Assembly (NCBI GenBank): GCA_013397935.1
Contig: VZRN01003436.1
Span: 62,001-126,000, forward strand
Direction: 5' to 3'
From: Dasyornis broadbenti
Lineage: Eukaryota; Chordata; Aves; Passeriformes; Dasyornithidae
Length of the DNA stretch: 64,000 nucleotides
Shown here: positions 12,550-25,318 of the stretch, one piece after another
Numbering within the stretch: the first letter of the stretch is position 1
How the letters are laid out: each line of letters opens with the position of its first letter
Translations under genes and position numbers: made by a program
The notes under the pieces: model-generated
The model's database searches: none
Seen by the model: the letters and a program-made list of their open reading frames with translations, nothing else
What the model was told of the DNA's origin: nothing

Positions 12550-15500
12550 GTGAGTAAATCCTAACCCCCAGGTTGTATCATCCTTTCCCAGAAGCATTGA
12601 TTGGTTTGAGCTTCAATGTCTGAGACTTTAGCACTAATAGACTCATTTGGTACTATCAAAAGACCTGTATTCCCCATAACACGTGCAATTTCTCTGGGAG
12701 TCTGCCTGGAGTGCACCATTTGATATTTCTGGGCTCACCTACATCAGTTCTGAAGAAGATTCTTAACATGCTCTCGGTGCTTCATCACTTCCAATTTCCT
12801 GATCAAAAATGCAACGGAAGTATAGCCTGAATAGCTAGATGCCTTCCAGAATTCTGAATTGTGTAGTTGGTTAGAGCCTTTAATCAAAATGTAGTGCACC
12901 ATGTGGCAGAGGGGTAGAGCAAGGAGAAAACTTCCAAGATGAAAAATGAGTAGACCCAGTAGCTTGTCTTTGACCAACTCCTGTGTCTTTGTAATTTCTA
13001 CCCTCTCTTCAGGAGTCAATAGTCTAATAACATACAGGACAAGACAGATAGCAGCCTGAGTTTTCTAAAAACTTGCTGTGCCTGAGTACTTTCTAAAATG
13101 TTCTTGGAGTTTAGATACTTTAGGACCTTCCTTTAACTATCTTGAAGGTGCCTTATCACTTTTTCTATACCTCTGTACATTCTACTTCCAGCATCCTACC
13201 ATTTTCCAGTCTACAAATAGTTAGGAGTGCTGGATTGTCAGCTGTATGGTTGTCTACAGGGCAAATATATCAAGAAAAATAAATTCTGAGAATTCATTAT
13301 TCAAAGTCTATGTGCCACAGCTGATCTAGCCTATGGACTATTACAATAGAATTGTGTTGATTTGTTATGTAAAAAACGTGTTTTCTGTTTCTAGCAAAAA
13401 CTTAACATAACTGATACACAACTTCTAGCAGATTTCATTTCTTTGCTCTTAATAAAGAAATAAAGTAACAGACTTTATTTGTGTGGAGAACATTGGTTTG
13501 ACCTGGGATTATGTAGTAAACTAGTAAAAGCTTGAAATTACACTCTTCTCCATCATGTTAGACATTGTTACAATTTGAAATTACATTCTTTAATGACACA
13601 TTCAGTGAACATTAAATTCACAGGAACAGTGTCAGCACTGTGGACTTGCAGCTCCTTAGAACCAATAATGCTTCATATTAGTAGTACGGAGATCTTATTT
13701 CTACCAAAGAGCTTTAAAACCTCATAATGACATTTCTATTTTGTTCTACTGTATAATTAATAAAAGGTTGAATGCATTTTCATTTCATTGGAAGTAGGGA
13801 AACATTATTTACCCTCAACTATATGTCCAGATCCACTTTGGTACCCGAGTGCCACTTTGGTACTCTGCCTCATGAGAGTAATCCTATCTATACTGGGGGA
13901 AGAGCGGAGTTCACAAGGTGGAGTTGAACCAATCATGGATGCAAACAAAATACCACCATGGCGTGGGGCAGGCCTTGAGGAATATGCCTGCTGTTATTTT
14001 CAAACATTGGGTGCAGGTGTGTTGTCCATATTCACCTATCAGGTTGCTGGTTCTGCCTTTGCCCCCAGCTGCCACCCTGTACCCCATGGTGAGCCCAGTG
14101 GAAAAGTGGCCAATCACTCTCTGGCATATGTTATCCACAGGGCTTGGTTTGGTTGTCTTTTCTCCCTGCATTCATCTGTAGCTGTTTCCATAGGGCAATA
14201 TGGCATTTACAGCTGTGTTGGCAAAGGAATGTACTGAGAATGTTGTAAAATGCAGAAGATATTTAACCAGCTGTGTAGCAGAGCATCACTCCCCAGCTTG
14301 AGGAGAAGATCATATGGCTTGTATTCACCCACAGATACTGGGAATGAGAGTTCTTCCAGCCAAAAGGTCAAAAAATCACTATCTTCCACTCAAGCAGCAA
14401 AAAAGTGTGGCTTGCCTGAGCAAGAGCTTGAGCTATGTCTGTTTATCCACCTATAAGCCTGCTCAGTTCTATGGCTGAACCTTCTACTTTTGCTTCTTTA
14501 CTGTATTGAATATTGTTGGCATAAGGCTTCTCACACAAAAGAGAGAAGTGATATGATGTTTGAGGTGTCAATTATATCTGCATGGCAGCCTAACATAAAA
14601 CATATGTCATCTTTCAGCTTTTTAGTTGTCATTTTACTCCTGAGCAACACAGATATTTTCATCAGCTTTTTGCAAGTGTAGTAAAAAGTGATTCAGATTT
14701 ATCAAGCAGAGAAAAGGGTTTCCCAAATGGTTCTGCTTACACAAAAGAGCTGTCAGAAAAAGATGTAGCTATTCTCTAAACTGAGACAAGAGGTTTTAAA
14801 GATGCCATTATCTAAGGCTTCTATCTTTGAGCTTCAAGGAGATATTGGAGTTTTTTGTCTTTCAGTCTTTTAGCTTTGCAGGTACTGATCAGTTTTATTA
14901 TGATTTTAATTTTTTTTCCCTATTAATTTTATTTTGTTCCTTTCTTAGCTGGAAAAGATCTCCCTGAAGCCTGCTGTTTGCTAACATCTCTTTACTTATT
15001 AATGGCCAATGAAACGTCATGGTGCTTGTTCTGCTTTGCAACCAATTAGTCTGTGTAGAAAGTGTAAAATCAGAGCGGGATGACCCCTAGAGAAAAGCAC
15101 GTTGCTGTTTGAGTCATAATCAGATATCCTTGGAGGAGTAAAAGACGGCTTCAAAGAGGCAGATGTGGGATGAGATGCCGAACTGTGTGTGTTTTGTCTC
15201 GGAATCAGACATACAGATTTAACAGCCTGATGGAAGTGTCACACTAGAAATTATTTGGCAGAGCATACATTGCAGACGCACATTAATACTTCAGATAGCA
15301 TTAGTGGTGTGTCTTGGATAGTAAATTCATGCCTTTCTGATACAGAAATTACGCATGCCAGCCACCATAGCAGGCTTTGACTCTAGGTTTCTGCTGAATT
15401 GATAAACTTAAAGATAGATTGCTCTATAAAAGTACTTTTTTTTTTAATGGTGTAATAGCTGGAGCTGGGTGTCTCCAAAGAGGGACCTTGAACAAAGAAG

Positions 15501-18500
15501 TCCTTGGTTTATTATACTCAAACAATCTGAATTCCCCAGCTCTCATGGGACCGTTTGGACCAGTTGTCCCCCATATGAGAGTCTGGGAGCTCTTCCCATT
15601 CTTCACTGGGTCCCTTCCTTGCCTCTAGGTAGGATATTTCTTATTTCTAAGGTTACAGCTTCTGTTAATTAATTTCTTATCTTCTGTCTTGAACAGGCTC
15701 TGGGGTCTTCGCTTATTTGATTGAGTGAAAAGTTCAGCATATCTGGTGAAAGTTCACAGCTCATGCCTAAGGCTTCAGCAAATTTATCCATCAATACGAA
15801 GCAACAACTTCTATATAAGGAGTTTACCAAATCACACAACATGTGGATACAAGTTACAGCAAAAAATCCCAACATACTTTCTCTTATTGTAGTAATCATA
15901 TGTAATATACCTTGTTTGGTACAAGACAGACATGAAAACTCAAATTATTTACTAATACAGATTGACAGGTCTCTGCTTTACAGAAAGGGTGAATTTGTTT
16001 TAACAGTTTTGTACTTCTCTTTTTAGTTAACAGTACCTGGGATTTTGGTTCGATAATCTTTGATTGTGGGGCAGCAATCAGGGCAAAACTTAAAATTTTA
16101 CTGAAAAAAAGATGCATATAATTCTGGCTAGTCCAAAATTATTTTACTTTCTGTCACATATTCACAAAAAATTTTCATCCTGGGAAAATATTTGTTAATC
16201 AGTCCAAGTGTGTTAGGTAAGTAATGGGTATATTTAAAGAAACAATAACATTTTAAATAATGGAGGTGCCAGTAGCATATTTATTATCTAGAGACCCAGA
16301 ACTTAAAGGATTCACTCAAGATACGACTAACCCAGGACTGGTTCTTCTGCTTAAGTGAATTTGAACCCATATTTCCTATGGCCATACAGAGTTTCCAAGC
16401 TTGTGGTCCGGGGTTCTGATCTAGTTCAGAAGAAAATGGTTACCTAAGCCTCTCCTGGCATTGCACTTCCACGTTTTGTAAATTTTACATGGAGCAGGAA
16501 GTGAAAGTAATGTCCTCTTTATCTTTCAAATAAATCTCATAATCATTGGGTTATAGGGTCATTTTCACTCTTTGCCCCATTGAATATTTAAGGATGTTAA
16601 ACACCATAGTAGGTGAGATAAGGAAGACAAGTGTCTGATTCCTGAAGGGAGTGCCTCAGGCTGTGCTATGTGTTTGGAGGACTGCATGCACACATCTGTC
16701 AAAAGACCAGATGGCAGCTAGAATGGGAACCTATAAAGTTTGGATTTTGATAACATGGACAAGTGACTAAAAAAAGCATAGATAATCAATTCTACAGGAG
16801 CCAATTTATTTTCTAGACAAAAATGCATGAAGAAATCGTGGGATTCATTTTTATCCAGATATAGTTCAGCAGAGACTTCCTGAAAGCAAAATGATGAAGT
16901 AGCAACGTGTTGCCATGCTATGGTCTTAAGGTTCCTGTCTTGCATACACTAATCCTTCTGCTTCTTTCTTTATCAAAAGCTGTACTTCTAGAAACAAATT
17001 CCAACCCCTGGCAGTTTTGAACTCAGCAAAGCAGTCTGGCATTAAAGGATAACTCTGCTGACTGTTGAAAAGTATTTTCTCTTTTTATGCTTTATTTCTG
17101 GCAGAATTTGCCTGGCCAACTTTACTAGCATAGAAGCAATCATTGGAACAAACTCATGTTTAAGATTCATGTGATTCTTTGAATTGTTTAAGTACGTGAT
17201 CTGTTTGGCTTCTGAGATTGCCTCCTAAACTTGGTAAAGGTCCATACATACAGAGTAGTCTTTTACACTTTTGTTCTTTATAATATCAGCTTGGAATTTC
17301 ACCCAAAAGTTTAAACTGTAGTATCTGGTTGACTTACACCTAGTTTTGAATCAAGAGATGACTCCATCTGCTTCATAAGTTATAACAGTTGCTAATTCTC
17401 TTGCTATTAATGGATAAAAAATCTGAGTTAAAGAAAAAGAACTTGAACTTACTTAGATTTTGCTTGAAATGTATTTGATTCTGAAGATTTGAAAATATTT
17501 GGTTAAGAACAAGTTTAACATCCAACAGCTTTTCCCTACTTCATCACTCAAATAAAAGCAAGGCTCTAACATTCTCAGATGCTTCAGTTTCACTGGACTA
17601 CTCTGTTCTCCATCCCATACTCATAAGTTGCATCTTAATCTTACTCAGGCCTGAATCTTCTGAGGTTTCTGTCACTGTTGTTAATATGAAAAATAGCAGG
17701 TTTCAATAGGAATAACTCCTGCCCCCTAATTTCCTTGATTTTCCAGTAAAGTCAGATCAGTTTCCCCTCACCAGTGCAGCGTCTGTGCTAATGTGAGTTT
17801 TAATCATGAACACATAAAATGGAGAAGTACAGGTTGGCAGAGAAATGGTAGCCAAAGAGGTCTCTGTGGAATACCAATACATGGAATCACAGGTGCTGTA
17901 CATATTCAGAGTAAGAAAGAACAGCAAAGAAAATGCTTCCAGGGCATGGGACATCTGAAAACTCATAAAACATTAATTTGGAGAAAAGGAATGAAATATT
18001 CTGTGAAAGTAATAGCTTCTTATTTATGCCCTTACTTGTTCATCAACAGTGAGCTTTTCCTGGCCTCCAGGCAGGGATTACTACTTAGATGACTCCTCTT
18101 GCTGCTCTGACTTGTTTACGTCATCTTAGATAGCAAATGGCCATGACATGAATTCAGTTGGGCACTCAGCCAAGCTGTTTCAGTGGGAATTCAGGGCATA
18201 TTGTAATTCTTCATTTCTTTGTATCCCAGCCTCAGGCTGCGCAATGAAATATAATCAAGTTCTACAGAGGGATGAAACACAGGGAAGTAACTCTCTACTT
18301 AACAGCTTCACATTTAAAGACCAGGCTGAATGAATTTAGAGATTTTTAAAAGGAAAAACTTGAAAAAGCCTTAACTTCAGTACAGGTTTTGATTTTTTCT
18401 TAACAGATTTAGATACTTGTACAAAATACAACTAAAATGTGGCTCTTGCATTGACGTCAGGTTTCAGGTCCAAAACAAGCTCTTCTGAGAAGCTACAGGT

Positions 18501-19906
18501 AGAGGATTTGTTTCACTTTCCCCTGGCAAGTGAGTTGTGATTCAGGCTCCTAGAAAATCAAATATTTGTGGTCTAGGTGCTGCAACTGAGGTGTTCCACA
18601 GTTGTTTTCTCTGGGTTAACCAAGGAACATGTGCATGTTCCAATGACAATCAATTGTCTTTTGAGGTGTGTGAGTCAAAGCTGGGGTCCTGTGAGCAGGT
18701 ATTTAGTTGACCTGAAATCTCAGCCAGGGGGATCTGCTGATAATTAAACATTTTGAGTGATCTGGAGCTTGAATACTGGTGCCTCATTATCTGACAGCCA
18801 CTTTTTAGATTTATGATTTCAGGGTAAAAAAAATTAATAACCACAACAAAATATATGTTCAGGAGCTGCCTCTTCTCATACAGGAGCTAATGAAATTACC
18901 ATTATCACGTGACCAGCAGATTTTCTTGCTTTAAAAGTTTGTGATCTATCCTACATTTTGTAAGTGGAGAAATTTTTATTCTAATTTTATCAAGCAGCTA
19001 AAAGGAAAAACAAATTTCCTAGAATTGTGTTTGCACGTGAAATTTCATTTTTATCTTGCAATTTTAAGCAGATTTCTTGTATCATTTTCCTTTCTTGGAG
19101 CTAAAGGAGAAATACTTTGCACCCTTTGTAAGAAGAACTTGCAGTTGTAGGTAGAGAAGTACATGGAAGGCATGAAATTACCTTCTGCTTTGAATGAGAT
19201 GACTATTGCTTTAAAACTGCCAAATTTCAAGGCAAAAAGCTAATAGAGCTCTGTTGTTTGGAGCTGGGAACTTGCCTCAAATCCTAAGCCAGTGACAGAA
19301 TGAGTGGGCTTCAAAGCCTGAAAGCATGGATTAAAAGAAACTATCCTCTTTTCAGCCATTCATCTCATGCAAGATACTCACAGATGAAAAAACTGAGGCA
19401 CAAAAGGATTCAGTGCCCTACCTGAGGCCACATCAGTGCTCACAGAGAGAAGAGATCATGTTACTGAGCTGGGCTGAGCAGAAACTTGGACTGTATGAGA
19501 TAGAATGTTAGGAATTTATCCCCTTCCAGGATTTCCCTCCGTGGGACTGCAGAAGCTGTACTTAGGAAAGTCGTCTCCAAGATGTAAACTTGAGTGAGCT
19601 TATATCTGCAGAGCTGAGAGCCCAGGTATTTAGGAGACTCCATGCTGTGTACTGAGATGTGTCCTCTCACTCAGGTTTGTTAAGGTGTGTGGGGAGTCAC
19701 TTAGCCACAGTCTGAGGGTTGTTTCCCTCTGCTCCTCCCTCCCAATGGTCAGGCACATGCACAATTCCACACAAAAAGTCTGAGTAGATGGGGGTGCTCA
19801 CATGGGCAAACCAGGTCAGAATAGTCATTGCACCTGCTGTGTGAGCCCAGGAGCTGCCTCCTCAGCTCACCTGGGTTCTGTATGTGTGTGTCTTTCCCTC
19901 TTGCAG
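12550..19906 (+). other. ALK: ALK intron, 7.4 kb, no features seen
   Basis: The intron runs from donor GTGAGT to acceptor TTGCAG. I see no repeat family, RNA gene or coding signature in it. The longest open frames (149 codons at 13788 and 101 at 15721) overlap other frames on both strands and have no recognisable motif. Confidence 0.85.
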
Positions 19907-20038
19907 GAAAGCTTCCCTCTGGCTTTTACTGTTCATTTGAAGAATGGGATTGTGGCTGGATGCCAGGCTCCTCTGCATCCCATCCTTCTCCTTGGAGGAT
20001 TGGACGCCTGGAACACAACCGCTTTCCTTCAATAGAAG
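19907..20038 (+). CDS. ALK: ALK exon: start of second MAM domain (partial CDS)
   Basis: This 132-base exon starts after CTCTTGCAG and ends before the donor GTGTGT. The entry phase completes an Arg codon (A plus GA), giving RKLPSGFYCSFEEWDCGW, the characteristic opening of a MAM domain (F.C.FE...CGW). Human ALK reads KLPVGFYCNFEDGFCGW at the same place. The next residues diverge (MPGSSASHPSPWRIGRL against the human TQGTLSPHTPQWQVRTL), but the length from KLP to the end of the exon matches human exactly. MAM domains are extracellular adhesion-type modules held by conserved cysteines. A second GT two bases downstream (20041) would break the frame with the next exon, so 20039 is the donor chosen. 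Its sequence is weaker than consensus. Confidence 0.94.
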
Positions 20039-20984
20039 GTGTGTGAGAGTAAACAGTAAGTGTTGAGCATAAACAGCAGAGAGCAAAAATGATACCCACA
20101 TGGTGAGAAGAGGGAATAAAACATAAGGCAGGTTTTGCTGTGTACTTACACATTCATCCTCCAGTGAAACAAATCCTGTTTTTCTACTCTCAAATCCCAT
20201 TTCTCCACTCTCAGTGCTTAGAGCAAAAGACTGTTCTTACTCCCTTTTTGTCTTGAGGGTACAGAGTGGTACCTCAGTCTTCACCACTGACATCAGATAC
20301 AAATCTTGACCCTTTCTAAATGACTTCATACCGTTCTTCTGCCTGACCCTCTTCCGTACTGATCTGGTTTTTTCTTTCTGATTTTCCTATTTACTTTCTC
20401 AGTTTCTCTGTACTGCTGCTTTTCCCCCTGCTTACATCCTAATTTTTCTCTTTGTTTCATGATCCCTTGAGTTGCACTTTTATGTACAATTACTGTATAC
20501 TTGGTTCTCCTACCTAAATGCCAGTCATTTTCTACTCCTTCTCGTAGAAATGGTTGAAGGTTTGAGCAGCCAAGAGAAAACCCACTACTGTCCTTTTTTC
20601 TTTTGTTTACAACAAATTATTAAAGTAGCAGCTATAGCTGTATTTTTGTTTGGTTTTGGTCAAGATAAATACTTTTCTTCCAAGATACATTTTGTTCATA
20701 AAATATACACTTTATTATTCGCCCTTGCAAGGAGGATGAATTTGAAGTCATGCAGCAACATAAGACAGTTCTGGGAGGAAGGCAGACAGTCTCCTTAAAT
20801 GTGGTTACTGAGTATATTTGTTAGGTAGGCGAAGCTGCATCCCTCAGAAATGGAAAAAGCCTTCTACTCCCTGGCATTCTGTGGTAATAGGAGCCAGCTA
20901 ACATAGGCTTGGGGCAGTTTTTACAAACCCTGAAACCATAACGTGAGTGCTGCGGTTTGACCTTCTTCCTTCTCTTTCATCCAG
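20039..20984 (+). other. ALK: ALK intron, 946 bases
   Basis: A short intron from donor GTGTGT to acceptor CATCCAG that splits a Gly codon after its first base. It is pyrimidine-rich in its first half, and nothing else is identifiable. Confidence 0.9.
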
Positions 20985-21085
20985 GTTGTGCACTCCTCCT
21001 TAACACCAGCAAAGCACCAGCAGTAGCAGAGACTGTTATGACCAGCACTGCATTTCCAGCTCCTTTGAGAAACTCTCCCTGTGAG
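20985..21085 (+). CDS. ALK: ALK exon: second MAM domain, central part, with GC donor (partial CDS)
   Basis: This 101-base exon begins after CATCCAG and encodes GCALLLNTSKAPAV, then TVMTSTAFPAPLRNSPCE. Human ALK has [33 protein letters not shown] here, so the alignment is gap-free. The exon ends at the Glu codon GAG and is followed by GCAAGT rather than GTAAGT. The next exon resumes with LRMSWL in phase 0, exactly as in human, so no other exon end fits. The intron is therefore of the GC-AG class. The surrounding AG before the cut and AAGT after it match the strong consensus that usually compensates for a GC donor. NTS is a potential glycosylation site. Only 946 bases separate it from the preceding exon. 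Confidence 0.95.
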
Positions 21086-21091
21086 GCAAGT
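21086..21091 (+). promoter_or_regulatory. ALK: Non-canonical GC splice donor
   Basis: The exon ends ...TGTGAG and the intron starts GCAAGT. Shifting to any nearby GT would disrupt the frame or lose the conserved PCE/LRM junction. The flanks match the extended consensus of the minor GC-AG class, processed by the major spliceosome. Confidence 0.9.
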
Positions 21092-24000
21092 CATAACGTT
21101 TTCTTTTCTTTTGTAATTTAAAGGGCTTTTTTGTGTGTTTGACTCAGATTTTCAAATATATGTACTAGGTGAGTAGCAAAGCGACTACTTTCTCTGATGG
21201 CTTTTCTATAAAATATACTTATTTATGCCCTCTGTGCAGGGGAAAGATGTGGTTTTCTGGTTGAATGTCCCAAAATATATTCTGAAAAGCTTACCATATC
21301 ATGTCCTCATTGTATCACATGATGTATTACAATCTTCATAATTAGGTGTGTATGCTGTTAAGAGTAGGGCAGCCAACGTTTCATAAACACAGAGAGGAAG
21401 AATTATACTGCATGAACAAGCGTTATATTATATTTGCAACATCTAAGAAAGAATAGGCTTCAGGACTGCCCCTGAGCCATTCAGAAAAGGCAATACATGC
21501 TTTCTCTAGCACTGCTGGGATTTGGGCTGACAGGTCTTCATGCTGTTGCACTTCAAACCTACCAATCCTCACGGAGGCCTTGTTCATAAGAGTGTGGAAC
21601 TTAGCAGCAGCAGAGAGAAATTCATGCAGAATGGAACCAGCTTCCTATTCAAGTAGAAAAGCTATTGACAGTCATAAGACGTAACCTTAAGCAAGTACAT
21701 TTTGCCAGACAACCTTGCTCATGGTTGTCATTTCTGAGTCAATTGTATTTAACCCTTAAAGTACAGCTTCAGACAGGTGACCTGTCTGTACCTTCTTACT
21801 CTGTAGCTTCACAAATTATAGTATCACTGATTATTTCTGACTTATGACTTTGAACCACGGCTAGTAACTTAGAGCATTTCACATCCTGCATGGCCACCTG
21901 GAAATCTCACATAAGCTTCTGGATCCTGGAACAGAGGGATTTGGGAAAACATATCAACAAGGTGCAGCTGTTGGTTGGTTGAGCACTGAACAGACAAAAT
22001 AATCAGATTTTTTCTGTTCCAGTAATCTTAAAATGCAGAAAGGACAAGAAGAGGTTTGTTAGAAAGTTCTCTGGAATGAAACTGCACAGAAGGTGGTGTT
22101 TGACTTGAAGTTTGTTTTGGTTCACTTCTGTTGGATATCTCAGTTCATACAGCAAAGCGCCTCTGGTTTTGCTCTCTTGATATATTCATGTTCTCCTTCT
22201 TTGAAATATATTCTACCTTGTTTTTCCTCCCATCTGTGACAAAGGCGTACATAGGTTCTGAATATTTTAAGACCTTGTTCTGCCATGGACCAGCAAGAGT
22301 GAGTGTTTTTCATAATCCACCTGACACAGGAATCACAGTGAATGATTTCCCAATATCTGTGTATTTTTTTCTTGTGTATACAACACTGCAAATAATTAAA
22401 CTTGCCGTCGGGGGAGAAGCTGCCATGTATTTCATCTGCTCACATGCCATCCCACCTCTGTCACTCCCCTTGGCACTTAAAAGGCATCCAGACGCATCCA
22501 GCATTGCAGCTGTCGGTAATAAAGAGTGAAGGAGTTTTGGCAAGGGTTTTGTCTCTTGCCTTTTCATATAGTGTAAAAAGCTTTTCTTCTCAGTGGGTCC
22601 CCAGTGGCTTCAAATTCTATTTTACTGGAACAATCTGTCTGTGCACAGAATAATTTAATTCCACTTTTCAACACAACAGAAGAAGAGAAAGGAGATATGC
22701 ATCCCTACACACTTATTCCTCCAATAGGTGCCAACAAACTTCCTAATAGTGAAATTATAGTCAGAAAAGAGGTTGTGAAAATACTATAATGCTGTCCTGT
22801 ATTTATTCAACCTCAACCACTTCTTGATTGAACTGGCTCAAGTTCAGGCACTAAAAGATGAGTTTTCTTTTACCTGTCCCTGCTGACAGCTTTACCTGGC
22901 ATGTCACAACCAGGACAGATTTTCTGGCATCCGAAATCCCACAGAAAAAACTCACTCATAATTCATGTTGCAAAGGGATCTCAGCAAGTGTGTGTGAATT
23001 AGACCCATTTATTCTTGCACCATTAGTTCCAGCCATAAGCCTGTCCTTCCTCTTATATTTGATCCAGCTCTCGTGATCCTTTGGATATCTACTCGCTCTC
23101 CTGAGTCAGCAAACATCCCCAGTTTGATCATCCTGACTCCCCTGCTACATGGAAGCTCTGCGGCACTACAAGATGTGCCATTCAACAACGTTACTATTTC
23201 TTCCCCTTATCCCCTAATTTTCTTTTATCCAGTCATGTTAGACCAATAACACCCACCACAGCAGAAGCTGACACCCTGCTTTTTAGCCTGAGGTATTCAT
23301 AGAAATTAACTACTTCAGCCTCAGCATGAGGAACATTACCTGCCATAGTGCTGTTTACCAGGCTGGAAGATTCTGGGTTTTGGCCAGGATGTGCATGAAA
23401 TCAGGACCCAATGCTGATAAGGAAACAGCCAAGCAGTCTGCAGTGGGTGCCAGCCACAAAGAGTTTCTGATGCTTCAAGTTTGTTTTTTCTCTCTCAGTC
23501 TGGCTGTTTAATCTTACACTGTGGCAGACTGGCAAAGACCTTTCCTGCTGAGGTTCTGGACAGCTGTTTGCAGTGGTGTTGGTGTTAGCACCTGGAGACA
23601 CCATAGCATGGAAGAGCTTGGCATATAAATTGCCACTGAGTGCAGGACTAGTATGACACTCCATCTTTGTGCTCTCTGCAGCCTGAGGTCAGTCATCAGG
23701 GCTGCCTGCCCTTTCCATGCCGTGCGGGAGGCTCCTTGTTAACTCAGGAAAGGAAACATCAGCCTCAGCTACTCTGTACTGTCCACCATGCATCAAAAGA
23801 TGGGAAAAGGATAAAAACGCACACAGGAGATACTGTAATAAAAACAGCCTGTACTTTCTCACACATTTGGGATTGGCCCTAATGTGCCTTGCACTTTGTG
23901 TATAGCTTTGTATTGCACTTCACTCCTGTTTGTTTTGAGCAGCCTTATATTTTCATTTTCTTTGTTCTTCACTGCTTTTGGCAAGTCAGAGCAGTCAGTT

Positions 24001-24622
24001 TGTGATGCTGCCCTTTGTTCTTGGTTCAGTTAGTTTTTCTCTTTCCTACTGTTGTTTTATTAAATCTTGGCTGGAATATCCTGGCTTCAAAAAATCTCTC
24101 TTTTTTGCAGTCCAGACAGCCTTTGTTATTTTTCTCATGTTGCACCTTCAGTAGTGCCCTTTGCTTGTTGACCCCTTTAACTCTCTGTTTAAAACCCACT
24201 TTATATGGAAGAGGGAAACTGTGGCACTTCTACAAAATCTTGGATGAATGCAGGAAGTGGTTCACGCAGTCAGTGAAGAGATGCTCCATTACCCTGAAGT
24301 AGCCAGAAAGGCGACATGCAACACAAAGCTCAGGAAATGCTTCTGGAACCAAATGGTCACAGTAATCAAGAGTGAAAAATCTTTTAACCCACATGTAAAA
24401 GTTCATTGGAAGCAAAGCATATGTAATTGAGCATAGGAATGCACATAAAGTGCAAAGAATTAAGCCAAACAGTAGCCTGATTTAAAGGTAGAGCTTTAGA
24501 GCTCAAGCAGTAAATTACAGCATTATTCATTCCTTCTGTCCCTTCTGTCACACTGAGATGCCCCTCCTCTGATTGGGAATCAGCTGGCATGTACAAGGCT
24601 GACAGGGCAAGAGGATCATGGG

Positions 24623-25318
24623 TGTCTTGGTTTGGAAGACAGGCGTCTGCTAAGGAAGGTGGAAACCTGCCTTAGAGGATATGAAGCCCCTCCCTCCAAA
24701 TTGTTATAAGGTCGAAATCAAAGGCTCTCAGGCAGAGATATGGGAAAAGGAATAACAGTTTTTACTCGTATCTATAACGGGGGAACAAGCAACAATAACA
24801 GTAGCAATAACAAATAAACAAACCAGATACCCGGTGGCAGCTTTCTCTAAGCAGCCAGACACCGCCCCTCCCCTTTGGTACAGTTACGGTCACGGCCGGC
24901 AGGGGTGCTGTGACGTGAGCTCAGGTCCTCGGTGATGGCGGACGGAGCCGGGAGCCAGGCAGCTGCATGGCGAGCGGAGCTGCAGCAGGGAATCTCAGGG
25001 CAGCAAGCTGGGCGGCAGAGCTTGTCCACTCGAGCGGGCGGACAAAAGGGTAGCAGAGACTCCAGCAAGGAAGAAAAACCAGGCAATGCTGAGCTCCCAC
25101 GGCAGCAGTGAAGGGAAAGAAGAAACAGCAGCTGTCTCCTCCAACAAGTCCCGGGAGCAAGTGAGTCTCTGCCCACGGCCAGCCACCTTTTTCTTCTCTT
25201 GCCACACCTGGCTATGTTTTTAGTCTCTTAAGTGAGTCTTTGTCCCTTAAGTACCCAGTCGTTAAGGCTCCTTAAGGTATCTCTAGCCACAGGATGGAAA
25301 AATTCCCAACCTCTAACA
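24623..25318 (-). mobile_element. Solo LTR, antisense to ALK, GC-rich U3
   Basis: On the minus strand the element starts TGTTAGAGGTTGGGAA at 25318 and ends CCAAACCAAGACA at 24623, so it has TG...CA termini. The flanking bases are ATGGG (24618-24622) and ATGGA (25319-25323), a 5-bp target duplication with one mismatch. Its middle (about 24840-25060) is much richer in G, C and CpG than the surrounding intron. The overlapping minus-strand open frames of 70 to 109 codons fall inside it and look like chance frames in GC-rich DNA. From memory the terminal sequences resemble songbird ERV LTRs, but the family was not checked. Length is 696 bases. Confidence 0.78.

Noticed and set aside
20041..20042. 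Alternative GT donor for the second exon
   Set aside because: Using it would add two bases and break the frame with the next exon.
24847..25207. Overlapping minus-strand frames rich in Pro, Ala, Cys and Arg
   Set aside because: They lie inside the GC-rich antisense LTR and look like chance frames in GC-rich DNA. They show no retroviral protein motif.
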